Assembly (NCBI GenBank): GCA_031548675.1
Contig: JAVBQU010000237.1
Location: forward strand, 1 to 17,349
Reading direction: 5' to 3'
DNA from: JAVBQU01 sp031548675
GTDB lineage: Bacteria; Bacteroidota; Bacteroidia; Bacteroidales; P3
DNA: 17,349 nucleotides
Shown: positions 1 through 8,105 of the stretch, piece after piece
How the letters are laid out: each line of letters starts with the position of its first letter
Numbering within the stretch: the stretch's first letter is position 1
Notes under the pieces: generated by a model
Told to the model about the DNA's origin: nothing
Database searches by the model: none
What the model saw: only the letters and a program-made list of their open reading frames with translations
Program-made: the position numbers and the translations under genes

Positions 1-1298
1 GAGGCATTCTGGCACGCAGGGAAAATCAGGAAGACCATAAACAATTGGCAGAATATCATATTCCCGAAATAGATTTAGTAATTGTAGATTTATATCCTTT
101 TGAAAAAACCCTTGCTTCGGGAGCTTCCGATCAGGAAATTATCGAAAAAATTGATATCGGAGGCATTTCGTTAATCAGAGCTGCTGCCAAAAATTTTCAA
201 GATGTGTTGATTGTGCCTTCGGTAAATCAATATGCGGAATTATTGAAAATTTTAAATGCACAAAACGGAACAACACAGCTTGCAGACAGAAAACGTTTTG
301 CATCTTATGCATTCCATGTTTCTTCGGATTACGACACCGCTATTTTCAATTATTTCAATCAAACCGAAAATCTGCCTGTATTTAAGCAGAGCAAACAGCA
401 GGCTCAGGTTTTGCGTTATGGGGAAAATCCTCATCAAAAAGCCACTTTCTACGGTTCGCTTAATGATTGTTTCAAGCAATTGCACGGCAAAGAAATTTCG
501 TATAACAACTTATTGGATATTGACGCCGCTGTAAATTTAATCAATGATTTTTCAGATACCACTTTTGCCATTATCAAACATAACAATGCTTGCGGCTTGG
601 CTTCACGCCCCTCGCTTATCGAAGCTTGGAAAGATGCTTTAGCTGCCGATTCGGTTTCGGCATTCGGCGGAATTTTAGTTACCAACCGTAAAATTGATAA
701 AGCTACGGCAGAAGAAATCAACCAATTGTTTTTTGAAGTAATTATTGCTCCTGAGTATGAAGATACTGCTTTGGAAATTTTAAAAACCAAGAAAAACAGA
801 ATTATCTTACAAAGAAAAGACCAAGCATTTTCCTCTAAAATGTTTAAATCAGTGCTGAATGGTGTAATGGAGCAAGAGAAAGATTTAGTAGTTGATATGC
901 CCGAAAATATGCAGACCGTTACCCAAACTATTGTAAGCGATAAAGCCAAAGAAGATTTGATGTTTGCCAATATTATTGTAAAACATACCAAATCAAATGC
1001 CATAGTTTTAGTTAAAGATAAACAACTGCTTGCCAGCGGAACAGGACAAACCTCAAGGGTAGATGCTTTGCGGCAGGCGATAGATAAAGCCCATTCATTC
1101 AATTTCGATTTGCAAGGAGCCGTTATGGCATCAGATGCATTTTTCCCTTTTGCCGATTGTGTAGAAATAGCACATAAAGCCGGTATTACAGCCGTAATAC
1201 AACCGGGAGGCTCTGTTCGCGATCAGGATTCGATAGACTATTGCAACCAAAACGGAATAGGCATGGTCTTTACAGGGCATCGTCATTTTAAACATTAA
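1..1298 (+). CDS. purH: Bifunctional AICAR formyltransferase / IMP cyclohydrolase (5' truncated by window edge)
   Basis: Catalyses the last two steps of de novo IMP synthesis in the cytoplasm: formylation of AICAR by 10-formyl-THF, then ring closure. The frame is open from base 3, before any start codon. Its first residues (GILARRENQEDHKQL) fit the interior of the IMP cyclohydrolase (MGS-like) domain, so the true start lies outside the window and roughly 80 residues are missing. The TTG at 45 is internal, not the start. Visible marks are IDIGGISLIRAAAKN near 153-200, the transformylase motif RYGENPHQ from base 414, the Lys-His pair of IIKHNNACG (Lys codon at 576) matching the catalytic Lys-His of AICAR transformylase, SAFGGI, and the usual C-terminus GMVFTGHRHFKH. 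The remaining length fits a family protein of about 500 residues. In Bacteroidetes purH commonly precedes mreB, as here. Confidence 0.97.
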   Translation, partial: GILARRENQEDHKQLAEYHIPEIDLVIVDLYPFEKTLASGASDQEIIEKIDIGGISLIRAAAKNFQDVLIVPSVNQYAELLKILNAQNGTTQLADRKRFASYAFHVSSDYDTAIFNYFNQTENLPVFKQSKQQAQVLRYGENPHQKATFYGSLNDCFKQLHGKEISYNNLLDIDAAVNLINDFSDTTFAIIKHNNACGLASRPSLIEAWKDALAADSVSAFGGILVTNRKIDKATAEEINQLFFEVIIAPEYEDTALEILKTKKNRIILQRKDQAFSSKMFKSVLNGVMEQEKDLVVDMPENMQTVTQTIVSDKAKEDLMFANIIVKHTKSNAIVLVKDKQLLASGTGQTSRVDALRQAIDKAHSFNFDLQGAVMASDAFFPFADCVEIAHKAGITAVIQPGGSVRDQDSIDYCNQNGIGMVFTGHRHFKH

Positions 1299-1303
1299 AA
1301 GCA

Positions 1304-1344
1304 GAGTAGTGACGGGGTGACCTAAAGTCACCCCGTCACTACTC
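1304..1344. repeat. Perfect 18-bp inverted repeat (hairpin) between purH and mreB
   Basis: The left arm at 1304-1321 (GAGTAGTGACGGGGTGAC) is exactly complementary to the right arm at 1327-1344, with a 5-base loop CTAAA. It begins six bases after the purH stop codon and is much richer in GC than its surroundings. No run of T follows on the + strand (next bases AAACATAAA), so it is not a standard intrinsic terminator. It could still stop or attenuate transcription, protect the 3' end of the purH mRNA, or be a dispersed palindromic element. Confidence 0.9.
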
Positions 1345-1419
1345 AAACATAAAACGAAACCGGTTATTTCATTTTTACGTAAACATAAAGATATTCAAAA
1401 TATAACATTCATAATTTAG

Positions 1420-2442
1420 ATGGGATTATTTTCATTTTTAACACGCGAAATAGCTTTAGACTTGGGTACAGCCAACTCTGTTATTATTTATAATGACAAA
1501 GTTGTGGTTGACGAGCCTTCTATCGTAGCTATCGACCGTACTACCAATAAGGTAATTGCCGTAGGAAAAAGGGCACAGATGATGCATGGGAAAACCCACG
1601 AGAACATCAGAACTATCCGCCCTTTGAGAGACGGTGTAATTGCCGATTTTCAATCAACCGAATATATGATTCGTGAGTTGATCAAGATGATCAGTCCGAA
1701 AAAACCTTTATTTCCTCCTGCTTTAAAAATGGTAGTTTGTATTCCTTCCGGTATTACCGGAGTGGAAGAAAGAGCCGTTCGCGATTCTGCCGAACAAGCC
1801 GGAGCCAAAGAAGTTCGTTTAATTCACGAACCTATGGCAGCCGCAATCGGTATCGGTATCGATGTGCTTGAACCTGCCGGAAATATGGTTATCGACATAG
1901 GTGGAGGAACCAGCGAAATCGCTGTAATTGCTTTGGGAGGAATTGTCTGTAACAAATCTATCCGCACTGCCGGCGATGAGTTTAATCAGGACATTGAAGA
2001 ATACATGCGTAAACAGCATAATATTATCATTGGAGAACGTACCGCAGAACGTATTAAAATAGATGTAGGTTCTGCTATCCAAAACTTGGATAATCCGCCC
2101 GATGATATGGTTTTCCATGGTCGTGATTTACTTACAGGTATTCCAAAAGAAGTACAGGTAAATTATAAAGAAGTAGCTCATGCTTTAGATAAATCTATTG
2201 CGAAGATAGAAGCAGCCGTATTGAATGCCTTAGAAATGACTCCGCCCGAATTGGCAGCCGATATTTACCGCACAGGTATTTATATGGCAGGCGGTGGTTC
2301 TATGCTTAGGGGATTGGATAAACGGATTGAGCAAAGAACAAAGCTGAAAGTCCACGTAGCAGACGATCCTTTGAGAGCCGTAGCACGAGGAACCGGTATA
2401 GCTCTAAAGAACTTCGATAAATTTACATTCCTTATCAAATAA
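1420..2442 (+). CDS. mreB: Rod shape-determining protein MreB
   Basis: Bacterial actin homologue that forms membrane-associated filaments and directs lateral peptidoglycan synthesis by the elongasome. The 340-residue length is normal. ATP-binding elements of the actin/Hsp70 fold are present: phosphate-1 DLGTAN at residues 14-19, phosphate-2 DIGGGTSE at 159-166, and the adenosine motif AGGGSMLRGLD near 290-300. The family stretch GITGVEERAVRDSAEQAGA (111-129) and EPMAAAIG (137-144) are intact. The N-terminus MGLFSFLTREIALDLG matches the usual start in this phylum, which supports the ATG at 1420; no clear Shine-Dalgarno or TAnnTTTG box precedes it. It lies 121 bases after purH, with a perfect hairpin between them. 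A terminator follows directly, and mreC, mreD, pbp2 and rodA, usually next in line, are not in the window. Confidence 0.97.
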   Translation: MGLFSFLTREIALDLGTANSVIIYNDKVVVDEPSIVAIDRTTNKVIAVGKRAQMMHGKTHENIRTIRPLRDGVIADFQSTEYMIRELIKMISPKKPLFPPALKMVVCIPSGITGVEERAVRDSAEQAGAKEVRLIHEPMAAAIGIGIDVLEPAGNMVIDIGGGTSEIAVIALGGIVCNKSIRTAGDEFNQDIEEYMRKQHNIIIGERTAERIKIDVGSAIQNLDNPPDDMVFHGRDLLTGIPKEVQVNYKEVAHALDKSIAKIEAAVLNALEMTPPELAADIYRTGIYMAGGGSMLRGLDKRIEQRTKLKVHVADDPLRAVARGTGIALKNFDKFTFLIK

Positions 2443-2451
2443 GATTTTTAC

Positions 2452-2492
2452 AAAAGCCTCTAAATTATAGAAATGAAAATTTAGGGGCTTTT
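2452..2492 (+). terminator. Rho-independent terminator after mreB
   Basis: Arms 2452-2466 and 2478-2492 form a 15-bp stem with one G-T pair around an 11-base loop. The stem core is AAAAGCCTCTAAAT against ATTTAGGGGCTTTT, running into TTATATTTAACTTTTT. It starts ten bases after the mreB stop, so the mreB transcript appears to end here instead of continuing into a mreC gene. Confidence 0.8.
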
Positions 2493-2546
2493 ATATTTAA
2501 CTTTTTAAAAATGAATTTAGTTTTACAGAGTAACACTGAGTTTTTC

Positions 2547-2574
2547 TCGTCATGCGTTACCTGTTGCCAGCTAC
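2547..2574 (-). repeat. Degenerate 7-bp tandem repeat, copy 1 (four units)
   Basis: Read on the minus strand the units are GTAGCTG, GCAACAG, GTAACGC and ATGACGA, a degenerate form of GTRACNN. The same heptad pattern, better preserved, occurs at 10338-10372. This stretch lies between the mreB terminator and the pssA start and contains no gene. Confidence 0.5.
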
Positions 2575-2607
2575 TTTATATTTCTTGTTTACTAAAATCA
2601 ATAACCC

Positions 2608-3312
2608 ATGAAAAAGCAGATTCCGAATTTTATTACCTTAGGCAATTTATTATGCGGATGTTTATCTATTTATGCCGTATTTAAAATGGATATCCGGATA
2701 GCCGGTTTATTAATTTTTGCAGGAGCTATATTGGATTTTTTTGATGGAATGGCAGCCCGTTTGCTGAAAGTCCATAACCCGATTGGAAAAGAATTGGATT
2801 CGCTGGCAGATGTGGTTACTTTTGGCGCAGCTCCGGGATTTATTGCCTATTTTTTGCTGCAAAATACACCTTCGCTTCCTTGTGGGCTTGTTTTTATTCC
2901 TTTTATTATACCCTTATTTTCGGCATACCGCTTAGCCAAATTCAATATTGATGAGCGACAAACTACTTCTTTTATTGGACTTCCCACACCTGCCAATGCT
3001 ATGATATGGGCGGCTCTGCCTTTTATGTTCTCAGGACAATACAATTATATTTTTCCCGCTTGTTTTTTTGAAGGAATCGCTCAGATTTTCAGCAATCCCT
3101 ATGTCATTTTATCTTTATCGGTTGTTTTATCTGTTCTTTTAGTTTCGGAATTATCTTTATTTTCTTTGAAGTTTAAAAATTTGAAATGGAAAGACAATCA
3201 AGTACGATTTATTTTTTTAGGAATAGCTACCATACTTATTATCTGCCTTAATTTTACGGCTATTCCATTTATCATTCTATTATATATTCTACTATCTGTT
3301 TTTTTCCGGTAA
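2608..3312 (+). CDS. pssA: CDP-diacylglycerol--serine O-phosphatidyltransferase
   Basis: Integral membrane enzyme that makes phosphatidylserine from CDP-diacylglycerol and L-serine, the precursor of phosphatidylethanolamine. The CDP-alcohol phosphatidyltransferase signature DGx2ARx8Gx3Dx3D is complete: D46 G47 A50 R51 G60 D64 D68. The N-terminus (KKQIPNFITLGNLLCGCLSI) is typical of PssA in this phylum, and several hydrophobic membrane segments follow through to the C-terminus. The length of 234 residues fits the family. The ATG at 2608 is preceded by an A/T-rich leader; TATATTTC at 2577-2584 is one base off the Bacteroidetes -7 consensus and may be its promoter. The usual partner gene psd is not adjacent. 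The CDF exporter starts 35 bases downstream and is probably co-transcribed. Confidence 0.95.
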   Translation: MKKQIPNFITLGNLLCGCLSIYAVFKMDIRIAGLLIFAGAILDFFDGMAARLLKVHNPIGKELDSLADVVTFGAAPGFIAYFLLQNTPSLPCGLVFIPFIIPLFSAYRLAKFNIDERQTTSFIGLPTPANAMIWAALPFMFSGQYNYIFPACFFEGIAQIFSNPYVILSLSVVLSVLLVSELSLFSLKFKNLKWKDNQVRFIFLGIATILIICLNFTAIPFIILLYILLSVFFR

Positions 3313-3347
3313 AACCCTTTTTACATAAAGTTTCCCTGAATAAACCT

Positions 3348-4250
3348 ATGGAAGCACATAATCATTCTCACGACCATTCGCATAACCATAATGCAATAAA
3401 AAAAATTAATACGGCATTTATTGTCGGTATTGTATTGAATTTTTTATTTCTTACCATCGAATTTATAGTTGGATGGATTAATAATTCTGCAGCATTAATT
3501 TCGGATGCAGGACATAATTTAAGCGACGTGGTAAGTTTGCTGCTGGCATTGTTTGCGTTTAAAATAGCTAAAGTAAAACCAAATGAACGATACACATACG
3601 GCTATAAAAAAACTACGATTCTAGTATCTCTGCTCAACGCTTTTATTCTGCTGATTGTGATTGTCGGAATTTTTTGGGAGAGTATAGAAAAAATGAGACA
3701 TCCGCAACCTGTTATGGGAACTACTATAGCATGGGTAGCTGCCATAGGCATATTGATTAACGGAGTTACTGCATTTTTGTTTTTCAGGGATAAGGATAAA
3801 GATTTAAACATTAAAGGAGCCTATCTGCATTTATTAGCAGATGCTTTAGTATCGTTGGGCGTTGTAATTGCCGGAGTATTGATCAATTACACTTCTTGGT
3901 ATATTTTAGACGGAATTATTGGGATAGTAATTGCTTTGGTTATTTTATTTTCTACTTGGAGCTTACTTAAAGACAGCATCCGCTTAGTTCTAGACGGGGT
4001 TCCTGCAAATGTGGATATACAAAAAGTAAGAGAAATGATAACGCAAGATGCAGATGTTGTAGAAGTACATCATGTTCATGTATGGGCTATGAGTACTACC
4101 GAAAATGCAATTACAGCACACCTTGTAATAAAACCAGAATCCTGTGTTGGAGAACTCAAGCATAGGATTAAGCATGAGCTGGAGCATTTTAATATCCAGC
4201 ATGCAACGCTTGAAATAGAAAACGAAGGGGAAGCCTGTGCCGACCATTAA
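3348..4250 (+). CDS. Cation diffusion facilitator (CzcD/ZitB-type Zn2+/Cd2+/Co2+ exporter)
   Basis: Proton-coupled exporter of divalent metals in the inner membrane. It opens with a His-rich cytoplasmic tail (ten of the first 15 residues are His or Asn, HNHSHDHSHNHN), a usual metal-sensing or metal-buffering feature. Six predicted membrane segments follow. The transport site residues are visible as HxxxD in TM2 (H56, D60, within SDAGHNLSD) and HxxxD in TM5 (H161, D165, within HLLADALVSLGV). This His-Asp/His-Asp arrangement is typical of the Zn/Cd/Co subgroup, not the Asp-rich Mn subgroup. The C-terminal cytoplasmic domain (about residues 218-300) has VHHVHVWAMST and ends in acidic and His residues. 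The 300-residue length is normal. No metal regulator gene is next to it, so specificity is inferred from motifs only. Confidence 0.94.
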   Translation: MEAHNHSHDHSHNHNAIKKINTAFIVGIVLNFLFLTIEFIVGWINNSAALISDAGHNLSDVVSLLLALFAFKIAKVKPNERYTYGYKKTTILVSLLNAFILLIVIVGIFWESIEKMRHPQPVMGTTIAWVAAIGILINGVTAFLFFRDKDKDLNIKGAYLHLLADALVSLGVVIAGVLINYTSWYILDGIIGIVIALVILFSTWSLLKDSIRLVLDGVPANVDIQKVREMITQDADVVEVHHVHVWAMSTTENAITAHLVIKPESCVGELKHRIKHELEHFNIQHATLEIENEGEACADH

Positions 4251-4316
4251 CGATTAAACACATACCTATCAAAGAAATTAGACCACAACCAATAATTTAC
4301 TTTCTAGGAAAAGAAC

Positions 4317-4324
4317 TATATTTG
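4317..4324 (+). promoter_or_regulatory. Candidate -7 promoter box upstream of the U32 gene
   Basis: TATATTTG exactly matches the Bacteroidetes -7 form TAnnTTTG. No perfect -33 TTTG is seen; T-rich TTTAC at 4296-4300 is the nearest candidate. It predicts a leader of about 75 bases before the ATG at 4405 and separates this gene from the pssA-CDF pair. Confidence 0.5.
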
Positions 4325-4404
4325 CACCCTAAAACGCTGAAGCTGATAAAAAGAAAATAATGTTTCTAATCTATCCTTTCAGCCATCTCAAATAAAAACA
4401 GATT

Positions 4405-5652
4405 ATGCTCAATGATATTGAAATAATGGCGCCGGTAGGTTCTTATGAATCGCTTATGGCAGCCATACAAGGTAAAGCTGATTCCGTATATTTCGGCGTA
4501 GGACAATTAAATATGCGTTCGAAATCGGCAAATAACTTTTCGCTTGAAGATTTAAAAAATATAGTTTCCATCTGTAAAGAAAATCAGGTTAAATCTTATC
4601 TTGCCTTAAACACGGTTATTTATGACCACGAAATGCAGGATATGAAAACCTTGATTGATACTGCCAAACGAGAAGGTGTTACAGCCATTATTGCTTCCGA
4701 TTTATCTGTACTTAATTATGCTCGGTCGCAAAACGTTCCGGTTCATATTTCTACCCAATGTAACGTTACCAATATTGAAGCTGTCCGTTTTTTTTCCAAC
4801 TTTGCCAATGTTATGGTTTTGGCTAGAGAACTTTCTTTGGAGCAGGTATATGAAATAACTCAACAAATCGAAAAGGAACAGATTAAAGGACCTTCAGGCG
4901 AACTGGTTCGTATAGAAATATTTGTACATGGTGCTTTGTGTATGGCTGTTTCGGGGAAATGTTATTTAAGCTTGGATAATTACAACAGTTCTGCCAATCG
5001 CGGGGCCTGTTTGCAAATCTGCCGCCGACCCTATAAGGTTACCGATATGGATGGAGGTACAGAATTAGCGGTTGATAATGAATATATCATGTCGCCCAAA
5101 GACTTGAAAACCATAGATTTTTTGGATAAAATTATTAAGGCGGGCGTGAAAGTACTTAAGATAGAAGGAAGAGGACGTTCTCCTGAATATGTAAAAACCG
5201 TAACCCGTTGCTACAAAGAAGCTCTCGAAGCTTATTTTGATAATACCTATACGCTTGAAAAAATAGAACAATGGACTTCTCAGCTTCGTTCGGTATACAA
5301 CCGCGATTTTTGGGAAGGCTATTATTTGGGAAGAACCTTAGGCGAATGGACTGAACGTTACGGTTCACAAGCCACTCAGCATAAAGTATATGTAGGAAAG
5401 GTTACTAATTTCTTTGCCAAGCTGAATGTTGCAGAAATTAAGATTGAAACGCATACCTTGAATGTGGGCGATAAAATTTTAATTATCGGCGAAACAACCG
5501 GAGTTTATGAGTCAACAGTTCAAGAAATTCAAGTGGATTTAAAACCTGTACAAACTGCCGATAAAAATGAACCTTGCTCTATTCCTGTTGATAGCGTAGT
5601 TCGGCGTGGGGATAAAGTTTATAAAATTGTCACCACAGAAGAAATGTTTTGA
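4405..5652 (+). CDS. Peptidase U32 family protein, probable RNA hydroxylation enzyme (TrhP/RlhA-like)
   Basis: Named after collagenase-like peptidases, but characterised bacterial members TrhP (YegQ) and RlhA take part in hydroxylating tRNA U34 or 23S rRNA C2501, using prephenate and probably an Fe-S cluster. The N-terminus EIMAPVGSYESLMAAI, followed by KADSVYFGVGQLNMR, is the family's barrel start. The U32 signature is complete at 171-189 (EIFVHGALCMAVSGKCYLS). Four cysteines, C179, C186, C202 and C206, are placed as the cluster-ligating set known in RlhA/TrhP. A small beta-barrel-like tail with VGDKILIIG and RRGDKVYKI ends the protein. The length of 415 residues fits the TrhP branch better than the longer RlhA branch. 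It is monocistronic, with its own upstream box and a convergent gene downstream. Which RNA it modifies cannot be told from sequence alone. Confidence 0.88.
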   Translation: MLNDIEIMAPVGSYESLMAAIQGKADSVYFGVGQLNMRSKSANNFSLEDLKNIVSICKENQVKSYLALNTVIYDHEMQDMKTLIDTAKREGVTAIIASDLSVLNYARSQNVPVHISTQCNVTNIEAVRFFSNFANVMVLARELSLEQVYEITQQIEKEQIKGPSGELVRIEIFVHGALCMAVSGKCYLSLDNYNSSANRGACLQICRRPYKVTDMDGGTELAVDNEYIMSPKDLKTIDFLDKIIKAGVKVLKIEGRGRSPEYVKTVTRCYKEALEAYFDNTYTLEKIEQWTSQLRSVYNRDFWEGYYLGRTLGEWTERYGSQATQHKVYVGKVTNFFAKLNVAEIKIETHTLNVGDKILIIGETTGVYESTVQEIQVDLKPVQTADKNEPCSIPVDSVVRRGDKVYKIVTTEEMF

Positions 5653-5721
5653 TAGAATCTGCGAGGCTCATTTGCTCTTTTTGTAATCTCCTCTAAATAA
5701 GAACGTACAATCATATATATA

Positions 5722-5760
5722 AATTTATTTATCTATACCTAATAATTTATTTAGATATAC
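5722..5760. repeat. Pair of AT-rich direct repeats in a convergent intergenic region
   Basis: AATTTATTTATCTATAC (5722-5738) and AATTTATTTAGATATAC (5744-5760) match at 15 of 17 positions, offset by 22 bases (two helical turns). They lie between the convergent U32 and FG-GAP genes. No GC-rich terminator hairpin is seen in this 122-base gap. In such AT-rich sequence the match may be accidental. Confidence 0.4.
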
Positions 5761-5774
5761 ATCAAATAATATAT

Positions 5775-8105
5775 TTATTCCACACATATTTTTCTCAAAA
5801 TCCTTTCTGTTTGTCCGTTTTTAGATAGGTCTATTTGCAGAAAATAAAATCCGGAAGGCTTATTTTTGATATCAATTTCTAAAGATTTTTGACTGCCTGC
5901 TTTTTGAGTAATTGTTCGTCCAAAAACATCAAATACAACGACTTGCTGTATTTCCGCATCGGAGACAATGGTAATTCTATCTGAAGCCGGATTGGGATAA
6001 ACTGAAACTTCAAAATGTGTGGATTTATCAACTTTCTGAATATTGACTGCAAGAGGCAATTTTCCTTCAAAATATTCCAAGCCTCCGCCCAAATTTCCAC
6101 AAATCATATCCGGTAATCCGTCGTGGTTGAGGTCGGCAACGGCAATTGCCGAATGAGAACCTAAATTTATGGGATAAGGTTGGTTCTGAATATGGGAAAC
6201 CACTTTTTCTACTAAGCGGAAAGTACCATCCAAATTATCATCAATATTATTGTAGCAAAAAACAGAGCCATCCTCACATCCTGCAAAAAGGCGGGTTTCG
6301 CCTTGTGCTGTCCGGAAAAAGCAAGGTGTACTATAACCGTAATTCGATACTTCCCAATTGGTAACATCAACACCTCCCAAGCTATCGGTAATTTTTGTAA
6401 AAACAGGGGAATTAAGTGTTCCCGTATTTTTATAATAATTCAAATTTCCTTTTTTAGCTACAATCCGGTTGCCGTCGCGCCAAATAGTTCCTTTTTCCCC
6501 GATAATCAAATCCAGTTTCCCGTCTTTATCCAAATCGAAAAGCTGTGGAGCACTGTAGTTTCCTACATTAATCTGCTGATAATTGCTATCTATTAATACA
6601 AATTCGGGTTTATCATTAATTATATTTTCGGCTCTATATAAAAATAAATTTCCGGTTTCGTTACCTACTATCATTTCTATTTTTCCATCATTATCAATAT
6701 CGCCTAAAGCCGGATACAAGCCATTGAGTTTGGAATGAAGCAAATCGTGGGTAACACATCGAAAAGCCGGTTCGCTTGTTGTTCCTATATTTTTATACAA
6801 GGCTATTTGAGAAGAAAAAACAGATTGATAAATTTCCTGCGAAAGCACATAGCTGGAATCGTAACGCCCCAAATTCCCTACAAATAAATCTAAAAGTCCA
6901 TCATTATCATAATCAAACAAAACGGGAAAAGCTCCGCTTCCTAAATCTATCATTTCGTTTTGTAAAAAATCGGAAGAACGAAATGTAAATTGATTATTTC
7001 CTTGATTTTCGTAATGCCAAATACTGTTTTTATTTTCACTCGCCAGAAAATGCGAATCGAAAGGCGAAACCAATAAATCTTTCTCTCCGTCATTATTTAT
7101 ATCTACATAGGAAATTACCGGAAAAGATTGTAGATTAACCGGATGTGCAGGATTAGGAAACAGGGTATCTAAAGTGGTCATTTTAGCCTTTTCTTTCGTG
7201 CCGTGATTGCTTAAAAAAGTAATAGCCGGATAGTTCAAATCTCCCAACCCAACATCTATCAAACTATCATTATTTATATCCACCGCAAAAATAGTTGAGC
7301 CTGCATGTTTGGCTTCAGATGATTTCAAGTCCAAAGCTATTTTTTGTGATGAATAACATGTATCTAACATAATATGGTAACCATCTTCGGATTCGGCAAA
7401 ACATCCCCAGCTTTCGTCTTCGAGCTTAAATTCCAAACTATCAGGTACGCCGTATTTTTCCATCGAAACATTTTTATGGTAATGTACAAATGTTCCCAAC
7501 AGCCAGAAATTGATAATATCCAAATCGCCATCGCCATCTATATCAACAATTCCCGGATAATCGTCTGATAAGCAAAAAAGGTTGGTAGCTGTCTGCCCGT
7601 AAAGAGATTTTATTTGATTGACAGCTAAGCGGAATTTCAAACTATCGTCCGATATGTTTTCATAAACCCGTATGCCTCCTGAATAATAAGTAAAAATATC
7701 TTCTTTTCCGTCTTTATTGTAATCTATCAACTGCATCCAGCTCTCTATTTTAGGGAAAGATAAAGCATATTCGGGATGATATTCATATTGGATTTGTCCA
7801 AATCCGCCTTTGTTAAGGTAAGTGTGCAGACGTCCGGTATTTTTATCAAAAATAACCAAATCCTTAATTCCGTCATGATTCAAATCTACCTGCCCGAATG
7901 TACACGAATTAAGCCCGCCGTTCCAAGCTTTGGGGATATTATTCCCTACGCTGTCTTTACAGGAAATATTAAATTTTTGCTCAAACCCGTACTGGTAGTA
8001 TTTTTGCGAAAAAACCATTGTAGAAAAGCTGCACAAAATCACAATCCATATTTTCCTTAGAAAATGGGTAAAAGGGAGTGAAAGAAGGAAAAGCGAGGCA
8101 TTCAT
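5775..8105 (-). CDS. Secreted FG-GAP/VCBS repeat protein with T9SS type A sorting domain
   Basis: A large exported protein of 776 residues. An N-terminal hydrophobic segment (about 17-33, RKIWIVILCSFSTMVFSQ) is a probable signal peptide. At least nine calcium-loop motifs of the DxDxDGxxD type follow, starting at residues 74, 128, 188, 276, 335, 398, 469, 524 and 658 (for example DIDGDGDLD, DLDKDGKLD). These are the loops of FG-GAP/VCBS blades in integrin-like beta-propellers. The last 75 or so residues, from SVYPNPASDRITI through VFDVFGR and GFYFLQI, form a T9SS C-terminal sorting domain, so the protein should cross the outer membrane and be anchored or released. The start ATG overlaps the stop codon of the upstream VOC gene (TAATG), suggesting translational coupling. 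Ligand and function are unknown; adhesion or glycan binding is possible. Confidence 0.9.
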   Translation of the reverse strand: MNASLFLLSLPFTHFLRKIWIVILCSFSTMVFSQKYYQYGFEQKFNISCKDSVGNNIPKAWNGGLNSCTFGQVDLNHDGIKDLVIFDKNTGRLHTYLNKGGFGQIQYEYHPEYALSFPKIESWMQLIDYNKDGKEDIFTYYSGGIRVYENISDDSLKFRLAVNQIKSLYGQTATNLFCLSDDYPGIVDIDGDGDLDIINFWLLGTFVHYHKNVSMEKYGVPDSLEFKLEDESWGCFAESEDGYHIMLDTCYSSQKIALDLKSSEAKHAGSTIFAVDINNDSLIDVGLGDLNYPAITFLSNHGTKEKAKMTTLDTLFPNPAHPVNLQSFPVISYVDINNDGEKDLLVSPFDSHFLASENKNSIWHYENQGNNQFTFRSSDFLQNEMIDLGSGAFPVLFDYDNDGLLDLFVGNLGRYDSSYVLSQEIYQSVFSSQIALYKNIGTTSEPAFRCVTHDLLHSKLNGLYPALGDIDNDGKIEMIVGNETGNLFLYRAENIINDKPEFVLIDSNYQQINVGNYSAPQLFDLDKDGKLDLIIGEKGTIWRDGNRIVAKKGNLNYYKNTGTLNSPVFTKITDSLGGVDVTNWEVSNYGYSTPCFFRTAQGETRLFAGCEDGSVFCYNNIDDNLDGTFRLVEKVVSHIQNQPYPINLGSHSAIAVADLNHDGLPDMICGNLGGGLEYFEGKLPLAVNIQKVDKSTHFEVSVYPNPASDRITIVSDAEIQQVVVFDVFGRTITQKAGSQKSLEIDIKNKPSGFYFLQIDLSKNGQTERILRKICVE

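Noticed and set aside
45..47. TTG at 45 as the start of purH.
   Set aside because: The frame is open to the window edge and the residues before it match the PurH interior, so the gene is truncated by the window, not started here.
449..1102. A 217-codon open frame on the minus strand.
   Set aside because: It is fully antisense to purH, whose protein matches a known family end to end. The minus-strand product has no recognisable motif.
1304..1344. Calling the purH-mreB hairpin a standard rho-independent terminator.
   Set aside because: No T run follows the stem on either usable side; AAACATAAA follows on the + strand. It is listed as an inverted repeat instead.
4405..5652. Annotating the U32 gene as a collagenase or true protease.
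   Set aside because: The four-cysteine pattern and length fit the TrhP/RlhA RNA-hydroxylation branch. Protease activity of the family is poorly supported for such members.
5775..8105. Possible frameshift or pseudogene in the long FG-GAP gene.
   Set aside because: The frame is intact from signal peptide to T9SS sorting domain, with regular DxDxDG loops throughout.
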